Translations under genes and position numbers: made by a program
The notes under the pieces: model-generated
Seen by the model: the letters and a program-made list of their open reading frames with translations, nothing else
The model's database searches: none
What the model was told of the DNA's origin: nothing
Assembly: GCA_036381335.1 (NCBI GenBank)
Contig: DASVCZ010000020.1
Coordinates: forward strand, 1 to 35,093
Reading direction: 5' to 3'
DNA length: 35,093 nt
Source: DASVCZ01 sp036381335
Lineage (GTDB): Bacteria; Patescibacteriota; Microgenomatia; UBA1400; PJMF01
Shown here: one piece after another, positions 22,067 to 30,393 of the stretch
Layout: every line of letters begins with the position of its first letter
How positions within the stretch are numbered: the stretch's first letter is position 1

Positions 22067-22284
22067 CAGCAAAGTTAGTGCGAATTCCTAAGGGTTCTTC
22101 TTCTTAAAAGTGTTCCGAAAATAATTTTAATGTATCAATTAATTTAACATGCTCTGATCACAAAAGAGATGCATTTGTGATTGGGATTATCTTCGCCTCT
22201 TTGCCCATTCTTCGGGAGTGAGTACAGATTTTGTATTTGAAGTAAAACTGGTACAATAACGGCTCGGGATTAACCCGAAACCAC
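22067..22284 (+). promoter_or_regulatory. spacer with promoter of tRNA-Thr(TGT)
   Basis: No gene is seen. TTTGTA, 16-bp spacer and TACAAT (22252-22257), with an upstream TGG, form a promoter just ahead of tRNA-Thr(TGT). The short leader contains CGGG/CCCG (about 22264-22277). Confidence 0.6.
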
Positions 22285-22358
22285 GCCTTCTTAGCTCAGT
22301 TGGTTAGAGCGACGGTTTTGTAAACCGTAGGTCCAGGGTTCGAATCCCTGAGAAGGCT
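22285..22358 (+). tRNA. tRNA-Thr (TGT)
   Basis: Acceptor GCCTTCT pairs with AGAAGGC; D arm GCTC...GAGC; anticodon arm ACGGT-TTTGTAA-ACCGT gives anticodon TGT; T arm CAGGG-TTCGAAT-CCCTG. CCA is not encoded. It is followed by rpmG, as in the common tRNA-Thr/Tyr-rpmG-tRNA-Trp-secE-nusG order. Confidence 0.95.
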
Positions 22359-22439
22359 CAGACGGAAAATGCTCGAGTACTAGATATTTTCAAATAAGTC
22401 GGGTAAAATACATCTCTTAAAGAAAAAAGCGAGGTTACT

Positions 22440-22643
22440 ATGGCAAAATCTAAAAAAGGTCCACGACAGAGTGTTGGTTTGCAATGTAGTGTCTGTAAAT
22501 CTTTCAACTACGTCACCGATTACAACAAAAATAACGAACAACTTAAGAAACAGACTGGTGGAGAAGGCACATTTCCTCTCAACAAGTACTGTAAAGTCTG
22601 CCAAAAGACCACTTCCCATAAGATGATGAAGAAGCTAAAGTAA
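22440..22643 (+). CDS. rpmG: 50S ribosomal protein L33
   Basis: A 67-residue zinc-ribbon L33: QCSVC and KYCKVC supply the four Cys, with NYVTDYNKNN between and TTSHKMMKKLK at the end. It is about ten residues longer than usual in the loop between the ribbons. GAGGT lies just upstream of the ATG and TAAAAT (about 22402) is the likely -10. Confidence 0.93.
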   Translation: MAKSKKGPRQSVGLQCSVCKSFNYVTDYNKNNEQLKKQTGGEGTFPLNKYCKVCQKTTSHKMMKKLK

Positions 22644-22649
22644 AGGCAT

Positions 22650-23945
22650 ATGGTAGAGAAATCTCCCTTGTCATTACCTGAGCAGTTAGTCGAACTCCAA
22701 GAACAGAGACGCTCCCGGGCTGAAGAAATCAGAGAAATGGTAGTTCAGCGATTGGTGGGTCGGATGGGCTTCAAGAGAGCAACTACTTTTTCCGAACAAA
22801 GTAAAGTTAATTTTCAGTTAAGCATTGACCCAGAGCTACGTCAAATTGAACGTACAATTTCTCATGTCAGCCGAGAGCTGCAAAATCACACTGACATGCA
22901 GCAGATAGCTTCTCTCCTGAAAGACAAGGCGTTTTTAATTGAAGTTGCCCAAAAAACTCATCAAAGGCATAGCGAGATCTCCTCCTTAGCACCAGAAACC
23001 TCTCAAGATCCAGCAGAGCTTGACATTCTCTTTGATCAAAACAGCGTCGGCATAGTGACGCTTCAGGAGGGGATTGGTGTGATGGTAAGGGAGGGGCAAA
23101 CTGTCCGGGAAGCTATTGCCGAGATTGCTACGGGCACGCTTAAACCTCACCAAGCAGATTTACTGGCCCGTATTTCTCACGCGTTATGGATGAAGAATCA
23201 GTTGGTCATGGGCACCGAAACAGAGAAAGCTGATTTCAAGCCATATAACCTGTTGGATGGGCGAGCCAAGTCGAAAGCCTTCGATCAAGCTGTAAGTGCG
23301 GCTCAAGTGCTGGCGGCTAAAATGAATGTTCCCTTGGTCCAAACTGCTTCTCCTCATCGATTTTCTGCCAACTCAGGGTGGGATGAGCTGACATACTTGG
23401 AGCAGGGCATTCTAAAAAACAAAGCCAAAATACTAGAATTCGCCAGTGCTGCCGACCAAGGGTACTACGATGCCTATGTTCGTCGGCCTGAAGAAATTCA
23501 AGGTGTCTATCCTGAAACAGTACTTCAGGCGAGCCATTTAGAAGCCTACATTGCAGGGGATGAAAACATTCGCCGGCAAGTTGCCTTTAACTCAGTCGGC
23601 TTTATTTCCTTACTGACTGGCCTCTCGTATTTGGAAACGCAGGGCAAAAGTGCCCAAGAGGTGATAGAGAGTATTGTCAACGAGAGTGATAACGAGCCTG
23701 TAGATATCCAGGTAAAAGAGCTTCTGTGTCGGTTGGCTCATGCGGGCTGGCTTAATGATCAGTCGTGGAAAGACAGAGAAACCACCCACCGAGATATAAA
23801 TATGTTCGACTTGTTAGACCCAGGCACCAAGTATAAAGATTGGGTCCAGATTAAGTTTGCCGCTCGTGTCTTGAACAAGTACTTCAAGCAGCCTGCTACC
23901 GTTGTGGCAGAACCAGCAGAGTTAGCGGTGTCTACGGCAGCCTAA
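22650..23945 (+). CDS. hypothetical protein with an internally duplicated domain
   Basis: A 431-residue soluble protein, starting 6 bp after rpmG. Residues of about 128-225 and 318-415 are diverged copies: QNSVGIVTLQEGIGVMV against FNSVGFISLLTGLSYLE, LLARISHALWMKNQ against LLCRLAHAGWLNDQ, and YNLLDGRAKSKAFDQ against FDLLDPGTKYKDWVQ. The second half of each copy (IxHxxW ... D ... LL ... K ... D) faintly resembles the RyR domain, but I would not assign it without a profile search. An N-terminal helical region (about 1-110) is probably coiled. The tight spacing suggests co-expression with L33. Confidence 0.75.
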   Translation: MVEKSPLSLPEQLVELQEQRRSRAEEIREMVVQRLVGRMGFKRATTFSEQSKVNFQLSIDPELRQIERTISHVSRELQNHTDMQQIASLLKDKAFLIEVAQKTHQRHSEISSLAPETSQDPAELDILFDQNSVGIVTLQEGIGVMVREGQTVREAIAEIATGTLKPHQADLLARISHALWMKNQLVMGTETEKADFKPYNLLDGRAKSKAFDQAVSAAQVLAAKMNVPLVQTASPHRFSANSGWDELTYLEQGILKNKAKILEFASAADQGYYDAYVRRPEEIQGVYPETVLQASHLEAYIAGDENIRRQVAFNSVGFISLLTGLSYLETQGKSAQEVIESIVNESDNEPVDIQVKELLCRLAHAGWLNDQSWKDRETTHRDINMFDLLDPGTKYKDWVQIKFAARVLNKYFKQPATVVAEPAELAVSTAA

Positions 23946-23946
23946 G

Positions 23947-25284
23947 TTACTTAATTTTCTTATACGCCCGAATAATTTCTTCCGTTCCCAGGCGAAACTG
24001 GCGGTCAATTGTCAACGCGCTGCGCATGGCTTGCTCCACCCAAGATTCAGACTTGCCTTGAGAGCTGGTTAACGCTTCCAGTTGAGCCACGATGTGATCG
24101 GTTTCAGCACGGCGAGCAATGCCTTTCTGTTTAAAAATTTCCATGATGTTGTACTCCCATTCACCCCACTCTTTGAGTGTCAGCAAGAAGCTGCCACTAG
24201 CGGCTGCATCATAGGCCATGTCGCCAGATGGCTTGCTGATAAAGCCATGAGCCCAGGGGAAAGAGTACTTGATCAAGATTTCGTTGGCATCAACGATTTG
24301 CGGGTGATAGAGCGCGGTTAAGAGCATATCGGCCTTGGGGCGGGGCGCTTTGAGATCGGAAATCACGTTCAGTTTCACCCGGGCTTCCTTAGCCATATTT
24401 TTGACCATGTCCAAAATATCTTTATGGGTGCCACAGTAGATCATTAACTGGTAAGGAGAGGGGCGTTTGCGCAGCTCTGGCAAGAGCTGGGTGAGCAGCT
24501 GGCGAATTTCGACTTTATTAGTTCCTAGGCCGCCGGTTGTCATGCAAAGCCGAAGGACGCCGGAGCGCCACGGGTGTTTCTTGAGTCGATTGGCCACGAT
24601 TCGGGGGTCAACCGGCGGCCCTGTGACGATGATTCGGTCAGGATTGGCTTGTTTACCGAGTAAGCTCGCTTTCTCCAAAGCGTCGGTTTTGGTTTTTTCA
24701 TCAAAGACTAATAAGTAAAAGTTTTCTTTGTCCACATTATTGAGGTACTCATCCCGGATGTGGGGGTCAGTCACCATTTGGACCACGGTTTTGCCTTGTT
24801 CTGCCAGAATATTACCGGCGGCAATGTGCAGAGATAGAATCGGTCGCTGGACGTGCTGGGTCAAGTGGAGCAACGGTGGGGCAATACTACCCAAAATGGG
24901 AAGTTTACTCCGGCCAAAGGAGTCGATTAAGTCTTTTAAGCGTTTGAGCAAAGGCTGGCGGGCCAAGGTTTTGCCGACAAACTCGGTCAATTCAATGCTG
25001 CGCCAGTTCTTATGAGAGACATAATTAGTGGGGTCTACCACCCAAGCTTTTTCAGGCTGGAGCTTCTTACCCCAGGCTGTAATAGCAATGCCAGCTGCCA
25101 TCGAGTAGTGAGCGCGCGAAAACACCACGTCGGGAATACTTTCGTTCTCGGGGTAACCGTAGAGACCCTTGATGTCTTCGCGGTAGGTGGCGGAGACGGT
25201 GACGATGGGTAAGGCGGTAGTTTCTAGGTTGTGTTTGTCCTGGGCTAGGACTTTAGTCAGGGTGGGGTCGAGGAGTGTAGACAT
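23947..25284 (-). CDS. GT-B-type glycosyltransferase (MurG/MGDG-synthase-like)
   Basis: A 445-residue protein. The C-terminal half has the nucleotide-sugar-binding features of the MurG/MGDG synthase type: LRLCMTTGGLGTNKVEIRQLLTQLLP, YQLMIYCGTHKD, ADMLLTALYHPQIV and HGFISKPSGDMAYDAAASGSF. The N-terminal half carries HIAAGNILAEQGKTVVQMVTDPH. The acceptor (a lipid or glycan) cannot be inferred. No membrane helix is evident. TATACT lies 7 nt upstream of ATG 25284 and there is no Shine-Dalgarno, suggesting a leaderless mRNA. Confidence 0.75.
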   Translation of the reverse strand: MSTLLDPTLTKVLAQDKHNLETTALPIVTVSATYREDIKGLYGYPENESIPDVVFSRAHYSMAAGIAITAWGKKLQPEKAWVVDPTNYVSHKNWRSIELTEFVGKTLARQPLLKRLKDLIDSFGRSKLPILGSIAPPLLHLTQHVQRPILSLHIAAGNILAEQGKTVVQMVTDPHIRDEYLNNVDKENFYLLVFDEKTKTDALEKASLLGKQANPDRIIVTGPPVDPRIVANRLKKHPWRSGVLRLCMTTGGLGTNKVEIRQLLTQLLPELRKRPSPYQLMIYCGTHKDILDMVKNMAKEARVKLNVISDLKAPRPKADMLLTALYHPQIVDANEILIKYSFPWAHGFISKPSGDMAYDAAASGSFLLTLKEWGEWEYNIMEIFKQKGIARRAETDHIVAQLEALTSSQGKSESWVEQAMRSALTIDRQFRLGTEEIIRAYKKIK

Positions 25285-25389
25285 AGGAGTTAGTATAGCA
25301 AGAATTTGGTTACTAAGTCAGCAGGTTGAAGAACCCGAGCAAGGGGCAGATCAGCGTGTTAGAATATCTACTCAAGATCTTTAAAGAGT

Positions 25390-25460
25390 AGGGCTGTAGT
25401 TTAGTGGTAGAACAGGGGTCTCCAAAACCCTTGGCGGGAGTTCGATTCTCTCCAGCCCTG
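25390..25460 (+). tRNA. tRNA-Trp (CCA), host site of the accessory element
   Basis: Acceptor AGGGCTG pairs with CAGCCCT; anticodon arm GGGGT-CTCCAAA-ACCCT gives anticodon CCA; T arm GGGAG-TTCGATT-CTCTC with one G-T pair. CCA is not encoded; the flank reads GCAAAG. The serine recombinase gene on the other strand ends inside this tRNA. Confidence 0.93.
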
Positions 25461-27131
25461 CAAAGTAGAAATCACCTCATCGACAATTCCTGTTTTATCG
25501 TAATTATCAATACTTTTCTCAGGTTCGAGCCTTCGGTTTTTCAGTTCAGCCAGTTTTTGATTGGCTTTATACATAAATAACCAAGGTTGAGGTTGATCAA
25601 TAGTGATTTTTCGATCTTTTAAAGTTAGGTTCAAGCCTAATTGTTTAATGATCTCTGTCCGAGTTTTGTAGTCTCCCGTATTAAATCTAGTGTAAGCAGT
25701 ACGAGCAAAATCAAAAGCTCCTTCAGCTGTTTCCATCCAGGTATCAGATTGGGCAAGCGAATCAGTTAGTTGCTCCTGGATCTTAGCTTTAGAAGTAATC
25801 AACTTACGTTTATGCTCTTTATATTCATCGGGGGTGATAAGCTCGTGTGCAGCATTGCTAGGAGAGGTGAAGCTAGCTAAGAGTGAATCAAGCTGTTTTT
25901 GAATTTCCTCAATGTTTCTTTCTAAGTTTTGTCGAACCTGAGAGTTTGTTTGAAATTGTGTGGCATTTTGTTTCTCCAGTTGTTTAAGCACCCACTCAGT
26001 TACACGGGGAGATAAGTTGAGACCCAAAAGGTATTCAGAAAGGATGTGTTCTAATTCTTCAATTTTGATTGTTTTCTGGCTACATTTAATGTTTACTTTT
26101 TTCTTAGTACATCTACCATACACGTAATGGAGATGAGTGGGGTTATTCATTTTATCGATAGATAAGCCACATTCGGGGCAGTCTGTACGGTTCTTGGAAG
26201 CAAACTTAGTTTTACATGCACTACAAATGCACTGAATCTTTTCTTCCATACATACGCTACAGTCACATTCTCCACACTTAATTAATCCTCGATAAGGTAA
26301 CTCCAACCATTTGGGTCGTGGTTTGCCTTTTTTACCCAGTATTTCCTGAATATTCCAGTATTCTGCTTCAGTGATCATCGGTACGTGTTTGGCTTTTATT
26401 CGCTCACCATCAGCTGTGTAAATCCAGCCACAATAAAACTCTTCGTGAAGAATTTTATAGAAGTTCGACAAACTCATAGGTTTTCCGCCAAGTTTTCTGG
26501 TTTTAGGAGTTCGATAGCCCCATTGAGTATTCAAAATTTCTAACACTTCAGTAACACTCCGATGTTGGAGAATCAGGTGAAGAGCATTTTTTACTAGATC
26601 AAAGCGTTCCGGGTCTGTATCAATTATTTTCTCTCCAGTTAGTGGTTCCTCGACAAATCTGTATCCGGCATGTCTACGAATGTCCCATCCGCGTAGTATT
26701 TTTTCTTTATTGCCACGAATAACTGCTTCTGAATTATCATCTGAGGTCTTTTTGCTCATGGCAAACTCAAGTTGAAGCATGAATTTACTGTTACCACTGC
26801 CGTCACAATAGCCACCAGGTGTTCTAATTTCTTTAATAATGCCTTCATCAAGGGAATGAATAAGCATAGCTCCATCTAGTGCATTTCTTGCTAATCTGGA
26901 ATATGTCCACGTCAAGATAGCGTCAGCTTCTCCTTCTTGTAACCGACGTAACATTTCATTGAATTGAGGCCGTCCGAGTTTGTAGGCACTGGCTGCCTCT
27001 GAAAAGATCTCTACAATCTCTAACTTATGTTTTCTTGCTAAGTCTTGAAGCTCCCGTTTTTGAGCGGGTAGAGAGAGTATTTGGCGGTCTTCACCCTCGG
27101 TACTCTTACGACAATAAACGAAGTATTTCAT
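25401..27131 (-). CDS. large serine recombinase (site-specific integrase)
   Basis: A 576-residue protein. The resolvase domain starts KYFVYCRKSTEGEDRQ with the catalytic Ser, and continues with AILTWTYSRLARNALDG and KEIRTPGG. A recombinase domain follows (GYRFVEEPLTG, MSLSNFYKILHEEFYCGWI). A zinc-ribbon region (KCGECDCSVC and CICSACKTKF...CPECG) and a long coiled coil (about 390-450) complete the large-serine-integrase layout. The last 19 residues (ending WRPLFYH) are encoded by the antisense of tRNA-Trp, so the gene borrowed its stop from the insertion site. It is the last gene of a minus-strand operon starting near 28038 or 29002. Confidence 0.92.
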   Translation of the reverse strand: MKYFVYCRKSTEGEDRQILSLPAQKRELQDLARKHKLEIVEIFSEAASAYKLGRPQFNEMLRRLQEGEADAILTWTYSRLARNALDGAMLIHSLDEGIIKEIRTPGGYCDGSGNSKFMLQLEFAMSKKTSDDNSEAVIRGNKEKILRGWDIRRHAGYRFVEEPLTGEKIIDTDPERFDLVKNALHLILQHRSVTEVLEILNTQWGYRTPKTRKLGGKPMSLSNFYKILHEEFYCGWIYTADGERIKAKHVPMITEAEYWNIQEILGKKGKPRPKWLELPYRGLIKCGECDCSVCMEEKIQCICSACKTKFASKNRTDCPECGLSIDKMNNPTHLHYVYGRCTKKKVNIKCSQKTIKIEELEHILSEYLLGLNLSPRVTEWVLKQLEKQNATQFQTNSQVRQNLERNIEEIQKQLDSLLASFTSPSNAAHELITPDEYKEHKRKLITSKAKIQEQLTDSLAQSDTWMETAEGAFDFARTAYTRFNTGDYKTRTEIIKQLGLNLTLKDRKITIDQPQPWLFMYKANQKLAELKNRRLEPEKSIDNYDKTGIVDEVISTLQGWRESNSRQGFWRPLFYH

Positions 27132-27171
27132 AGATATTTATAGTCATCATATACCCTAAAAGGACTTTATA

Positions 27172-27645
27172 TTAAGTCTTAAAGGAATCTTTAAAGGTAT
27201 CATCTTCCTTTATCTGGTCATTTAATGAGATTTCATCGTCAAGAAACAGCTCAGGGAAGTCAGTCATTAATTGCCCATTTGTAATTTCTTCTTTTGCGTT
27301 CTTTTGAGCCTCTCTAGCAGTGAACTGCTCGAAATTGATGATTTTTAGTGACCCCTTTTCTTTTTTTAACAGCCCTCTTTTGATTAGTTTATGGCTGTTT
27401 TGACGTAAGGTCGTTTCACTGACTTTCCAAATTTTTGCTAGATCCGAGAATGAGTGGCGAATAATGCCGTGTCTATATTTATTTGTATCCCAATCAGCAG
27501 ACATAAGAAAAATCATAAAGTAACCTAGTTCCTGAGGTTTAAGCTCGCCCCTTAGTTGATTTAAGGTGAATTTTCGAGGCAGACAAACGTAGCCCTTATT
27601 TATCTGTCTGAGTCCGGAGAAGGGATTGAGGTTTCTTAGTTGCAT
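27172..27645 (-). CDS. hypothetical protein with winged-helix-like region
   Basis: A 157-residue protein. Residues of about 55-105 (RHSFSDLAKIWKVSETTLRQNSHKLIKRGLLKKE in outline) look like a winged helix-turn-helix with a recognition helix. The N terminus GYVCLPRKFTLNQLRGELKPQELGYFMIFL resembles replication-initiator or plasmid-type regulator proteins. The C terminus is acidic. It overlaps the preceding small gene by 50 bp and precedes the recombinase by 40 bp. Control of recombination or replication of the element is an inference. Confidence 0.65.
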   Translation of the reverse strand: MQLRNLNPFSGLRQINKGYVCLPRKFTLNQLRGELKPQELGYFMIFLMSADWDTNKYRHGIIRHSFSDLAKIWKVSETTLRQNSHKLIKRGLLKKEKGSLKIINFEQFTAREAQKNAKEEITNGQLMTDFPELFLDDEISLNDQIKEDDTFKDSFKT

Positions 27646-27790
27646 GGATGCTTGGTAACCATAAAGTTTTGTATAAGTTAATTAATTTCACTCCCACTGT
27701 TTTAGTCTCACTCATCGAGAGGTTCTGGGAGTAATCTTCTTTTAGTATGGCTTGCAGTTCTTTAACTGCTGATTCATCAATGAATGTCAT
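27596..27790 (-). CDS. small hypothetical protein of the element operon
   Basis: A 64-residue helical protein: MTFIDESAVKELQAILKEDY followed by TVGVKLINLYKTLW. ATG 27790 overlaps the stop of the gene before it (ATGA), so I prefer it to the upstream in-frame ATG at 27811. Short proteins with this FIDE-xx-VKELQ-x-I pattern accompany mobile genes in related genomes as I recall, but no function is known. Confidence 0.6.
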   Translation of the reverse strand: MTFIDESAVKELQAILKEDYSQNLSMSETKTVGVKLINLYKTLWLPSIHATKKPQSLLRTQTDK

Positions 27791-28038
27791 TTTTCTGTAA
27801 AGCACTTCCAAGCGAGTTTTAGGTCATTTTGATTTAAATAGATGCCTTCATTAAGAGGAACTATCCTTTTGCCGAAATTGTTTTCAATTAGGAGGTAGCT
27901 AACGCGTAACAAATATTTTTCAACTTCTGAGTTTTCTACAGCCTGGATAGAAAAGGATATCCGTCTTTTCTTTTTGGTTGTGAGACTCAGTACTGTTCCA
28001 TCAGTTTTGTAGACTTTTAGATGATATTGCTCTGACAT
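27787..28038 (-). CDS. small hypothetical protein of the element operon
   Basis: An 83-residue protein with strand-rich N terminus (YHLKVYKTDGTVLSLTTKKKRRISFSIQ) and NQNDLKLAWKCFTEK at the end. No family recognised. In-frame ATGs at 28068 and 28047 lie within or next to a terminator-like hairpin, so ATG 28038 is preferred. It shares an ATGA overlap with the next gene. The leader contains two interleaved stems (28057-28114). Confidence 0.55.
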   Translation of the reverse strand: MSEQYHLKVYKTDGTVLSLTTKKKRRISFSIQAVENSEVEKYLLRVSYLLIENNFGKRIVPLNEGIYLNQNDLKLAWKCFTEK

Positions 28039-28056
28039 AGTTGGCATGATCCAAAA

Positions 28057-28114
28057 AAGACCGCTCAACGCTGGGGTGTTAAACGGTCTTCTTTAGTTAC
28101 TAAATAGCCCCAGC
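28057..28114 (-). promoter_or_regulatory. interleaved stems: pseudoknot or attenuator in the element operon leader
   Basis: Read on the minus strand, GCTGGGG (28114-28108) pairs with CCCCAGC (28076-28070), and AAGACCG (28090-28084) pairs with CGGTCTT (28063-28057), followed by more T. Both stems are perfect over 7 bp and interleave, so they form either an H-type pseudoknot or mutually exclusive hairpins. The second stem plus T run is terminator-like and ends about 15 nt before ATG 28038. Confidence 0.6.
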
Positions 28115-28162
28115 TTTAGAACTGAGGTAAGTTTAAGTGGCTAAGTGAAATAAAAATTGCTC

Positions 28163-29002
28163 TTAAGGCTTGCTTATAACCAACTTTTCGAATTGCTTTA
28201 ATTTTGGTATAGAAAAACGATTCTGCAGATCATAATGAGCGTCTTTTACTCGAGAAAAAATTGAGTTGTGAGCTTGTGAGACAGCGTTGATGGCATCCTT
28301 AAGTCTTAGTTCTTCATCTTCATCCTGATAGGTCAAATCGGGTGAATCTAAAAAGTCATATATATAGTCCTCAACCTCAAGATACCAACTAACGCGTTTT
28401 TGGCTCGTTCTTCTACTTCTTTCAGGTCTTTTATCGGGATCATAGCCAACGCTATCTGCCATTTTTGCAATCTCCTTAAATTCCTTCCAAATGGCTTCAT
28501 AGGATTCAGAGACTGTTGACTTATGAGTAAATGGTGTGACTTTGATGTACCAACCATCTTCGGTTATTGGCACCTCTTTTGAACCATGATAAATAGGAAG
28601 CCCATAAGCTCCCACTATCCTTTGCAAAGAATATCCCGACAATGATCTGTGCAGTACATCTTCACTTATAGGAACTACTTCTAGAGCTTGTTCAATATCA
28701 ACAGACAGCTCAATCTTACTTAACCACCCGTCAAAGGCATCATCATCAAATTTTTCACCGACTCTAACCGCAAAGTCATAAAGTCGTCTTTTCTCTTTGG
28801 GAACTTGTTTCATTATCATTAACTTGATATCAGCATCTCTGGAATATTCTCCAGAGTCTAGCTCCTCATTAGAACCTAGTTTATGTTTCTTTCTTATTCT
28901 TTCGATTAATCGTCGGTAACCAGCAGAAGTTAAAGTTAGGAAGGTTCTTAGCTCTTCAGGATTTAAGTTTTTTATGTGTGGTAATAAATCATCCCCCAGC
29001 AT
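28163..29002 (-). CDS. hypothetical protein of the accessory element
   Basis: A 279-residue soluble, charged protein, mostly helical. Segments include LNPEELRTFLTLTSAGYRRLIERIRKK, VVPISEDVLHRSLSGYSLQRIVGAYGLP and a Lys/Arg-rich stretch (DPDKRPERSRRTSQKR). No family recognised. A TATAAT lies 8 nt upstream of the ATG and no Shine-Dalgarno is present. The promoter is back-to-back with that of the zinc-ribbon gene at 29038. Confidence 0.65.
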   Translation of the reverse strand: MLGDDLLPHIKNLNPEELRTFLTLTSAGYRRLIERIRKKHKLGSNEELDSGEYSRDADIKLMIMKQVPKEKRRLYDFAVRVGEKFDDDAFDGWLSKIELSVDIEQALEVVPISEDVLHRSLSGYSLQRIVGAYGLPIYHGSKEVPITEDGWYIKVTPFTHKSTVSESYEAIWKEFKEIAKMADSVGYDPDKRPERSRRTSQKRVSWYLEVEDYIYDFLDSPDLTYQDEDEELRLKDAINAVSQAHNSIFSRVKDAHYDLQNRFSIPKLKQFEKLVISKP

Positions 29003-29037
29003 TTGGGTGAATTATACCTCTGTTATACTCTCAACGT

Positions 29038-29676
29038 TTGAAAGTAGTACTCAGTAAAGAAGAGGTATTGCTAATTATTTCGGTAGAAAAAGGGGGAGAA
29101 GCAGTGCAAGTGTTCAAAGAAAGAAGCTTTGAGTTGTCAACCTATTCCCTGAAGACCTTATTGAACAAAGGTAAGGGTGGAGTAGTAGCTCATTACATGA
29201 GTAATGAAGAGGTGATGCTTAAATTGTATGCCTATTTAATTAGAGGAGAGCATTCAGAACCTGTCCTTAAACTTCGTTACTGGAATGAAGTGACTCAGAA
29301 GGTTGTTCAGGAAATATCGTTATCTTGTACTAGCTGTAATTATGGAGGATCTAGGTGGTGGTTTAATTGCCCATTTTGCCATAAGAGAGTAGTGAAACTT
29401 TATTCACCTTTCTCTAAGTTTGGAATTGACTTGTTTTCTTGCAGGGAATGCTCGTTTTTAAACTACAGGAGCAAGAGCTTTTCTCGAGGTCTCATATCGA
29501 GTTGCCATCGACTCGAGGATAGGATTGGAACAATGGAGGAAGCAATGAAACGTTGGTATTACCGAGGTAAACCAACTAAAAAACATAGTCGTTTGTTAAA
29601 AATGTACGGTAGACTCGAAGATTTGGACAACAAGTGGATGTTCAAAGTATCCAGAAAATTAAAGTTGCTTGTGTAG
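29038..29676 (+). CDS. zinc-ribbon hypothetical protein with TTG start
   Basis: A 212-residue protein. Two paired Cys knuckles, SCTSCNYGGSRWWFNCPFC and FSCRECSFLNYRS, form the pattern CxxC...GGxRWWFxCPxC...CRxC...YRS seen in a group of mobile-element proteins of unknown role. The N-terminal half lacks recognisable motifs; the C terminus is basic. The start codon is TTG at 29038, 8 nt after TATACT (29024-29029); no internal ATG keeps the N-terminal strands. It is probably nucleic-acid binding, by inference from the ribbons. Confidence 0.65.
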   Translation: MKVVLSKEEVLLIISVEKGGEAVQVFKERSFELSTYSLKTLLNKGKGGVVAHYMSNEEVMLKLYAYLIRGEHSEPVLKLRYWNEVTQKVVQEISLSCTSCNYGGSRWWFNCPFCHKRVVKLYSPFSKFGIDLFSCRECSFLNYRSKSFSRGLISSCHRLEDRIGTMEEAMKRWYYRGKPTKKHSRLLKMYGRLEDLDNKWMFKVSRKLKLLV

Positions 29677-29678
29677 AA

Positions 29679-29906
29679 CTAGAAGTTAAACAATTCCGCG
29701 ACAGGCACTTTAAGGTTTTTTGCAATGATACCAATATTATCGAGGGAAACGTTTTGTTCACCTCTTTCAATCGCTCCAATATATGTCCGATGCAGATTAG
29801 TGCGAAATCCCAGTTCTTCTTGAGATATGTCGAGTTTTTTTCTCAACTCTCGGATTTTGAGGCCAAATTTTTTCCTGAGTGTAAGGTCAACTTGTTTCTT
29901 TCTCAC
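29679..29906 (-). CDS. XRE-family helix-turn-helix regulator
   Basis: A 75-residue Cro/CI-type HTH: FGLKIRELRKKLDISQEELGFRTNLHRTYIGAIERGEQNVSLDNIGIIAKNLKVPVAELF in outline, a complete five-helix domain with nothing added. Single-domain XRE proteins typically control phage, plasmid or toxin-antitoxin genes. It ends 2 bp from the convergent zinc-ribbon gene. Its target is unknown. Confidence 0.88.
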   Translation of the reverse strand: MRKKQVDLTLRKKFGLKIRELRKKLDISQEELGFRTNLHRTYIGAIERGEQNVSLDNIGIIAKNLKVPVAELFNF

Positions 29907-30012
29907 ACTCTGAGAGTAAAGAAATGAAGACTATTGCTCTACAGACTATAACTAGCATTTATGCTATTTTTCAGATAGAATTTAGTTAAACTTAAAGTAC
30001 TTTTGAAGAACT

Positions 30013-30393
30013 ATGAATCAAGCCCAAAAGAATATAATTCTGTTCACAAAGCAAAGCATTACAAAAGCTGAGAGTGTGGATTTTCTATCAGAGCTCAACC
30101 AAGGCCTAGTAGAAACCATAGCAAAGCTAAGTGACGGAGATTTAGTTGACTTTGCTTTCGATGCAGGCTATCAAAATGAACTCATTAAACTGCAAGGAAT
30201 GTTGTTAGCAAAAAAAGCCTTACTAAACTTTACTCAAAATGGTAAAGATAAAGAGATATACACATTTTCTAGAGCAGGCGCGCAGGCTTTTAAAGAGTTT
30301 TTGAAAGAACAGTGCTTTATTAATGGCACTGTCTACGAAGTAGAGGAAAGTGGGTTCTTTAATAAAAAACTGTATGTAAAATTCATAGAATAA
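30013..30393 (+). CDS. hypothetical protein of the accessory element
   Basis: A 126-residue soluble protein: helical N-terminal two-thirds (FLSELNQGLVETIAKLSDGDLVDFAFDAGYQNEL in outline) and a strand-rich C terminus (GTVYEVEESGFFNKKLYVKFIE). No family recognised. Its stop directly abuts the convergent HEPN gene. Confidence 0.6.
   Translation: MNQAQKNIILFTKQSITKAESVDFLSELNQGLVETIAKLSDGDLVDFAFDAGYQNELIKLQGMLLAKKALLNFTQNGKDKEIYTFSRAGAQAFKEFLKEQCFINGTVYEVEESGFFNKKLYVKFIE

Noticed and set aside
21686..22107. Open frames across the tRNA cluster on both strands (products with repeated GPIPSLGS or REGIGPST segments)
   Set aside because: They are translations of tRNA genes and fragments; the repeated peptides come from repeated T-arm sequence.
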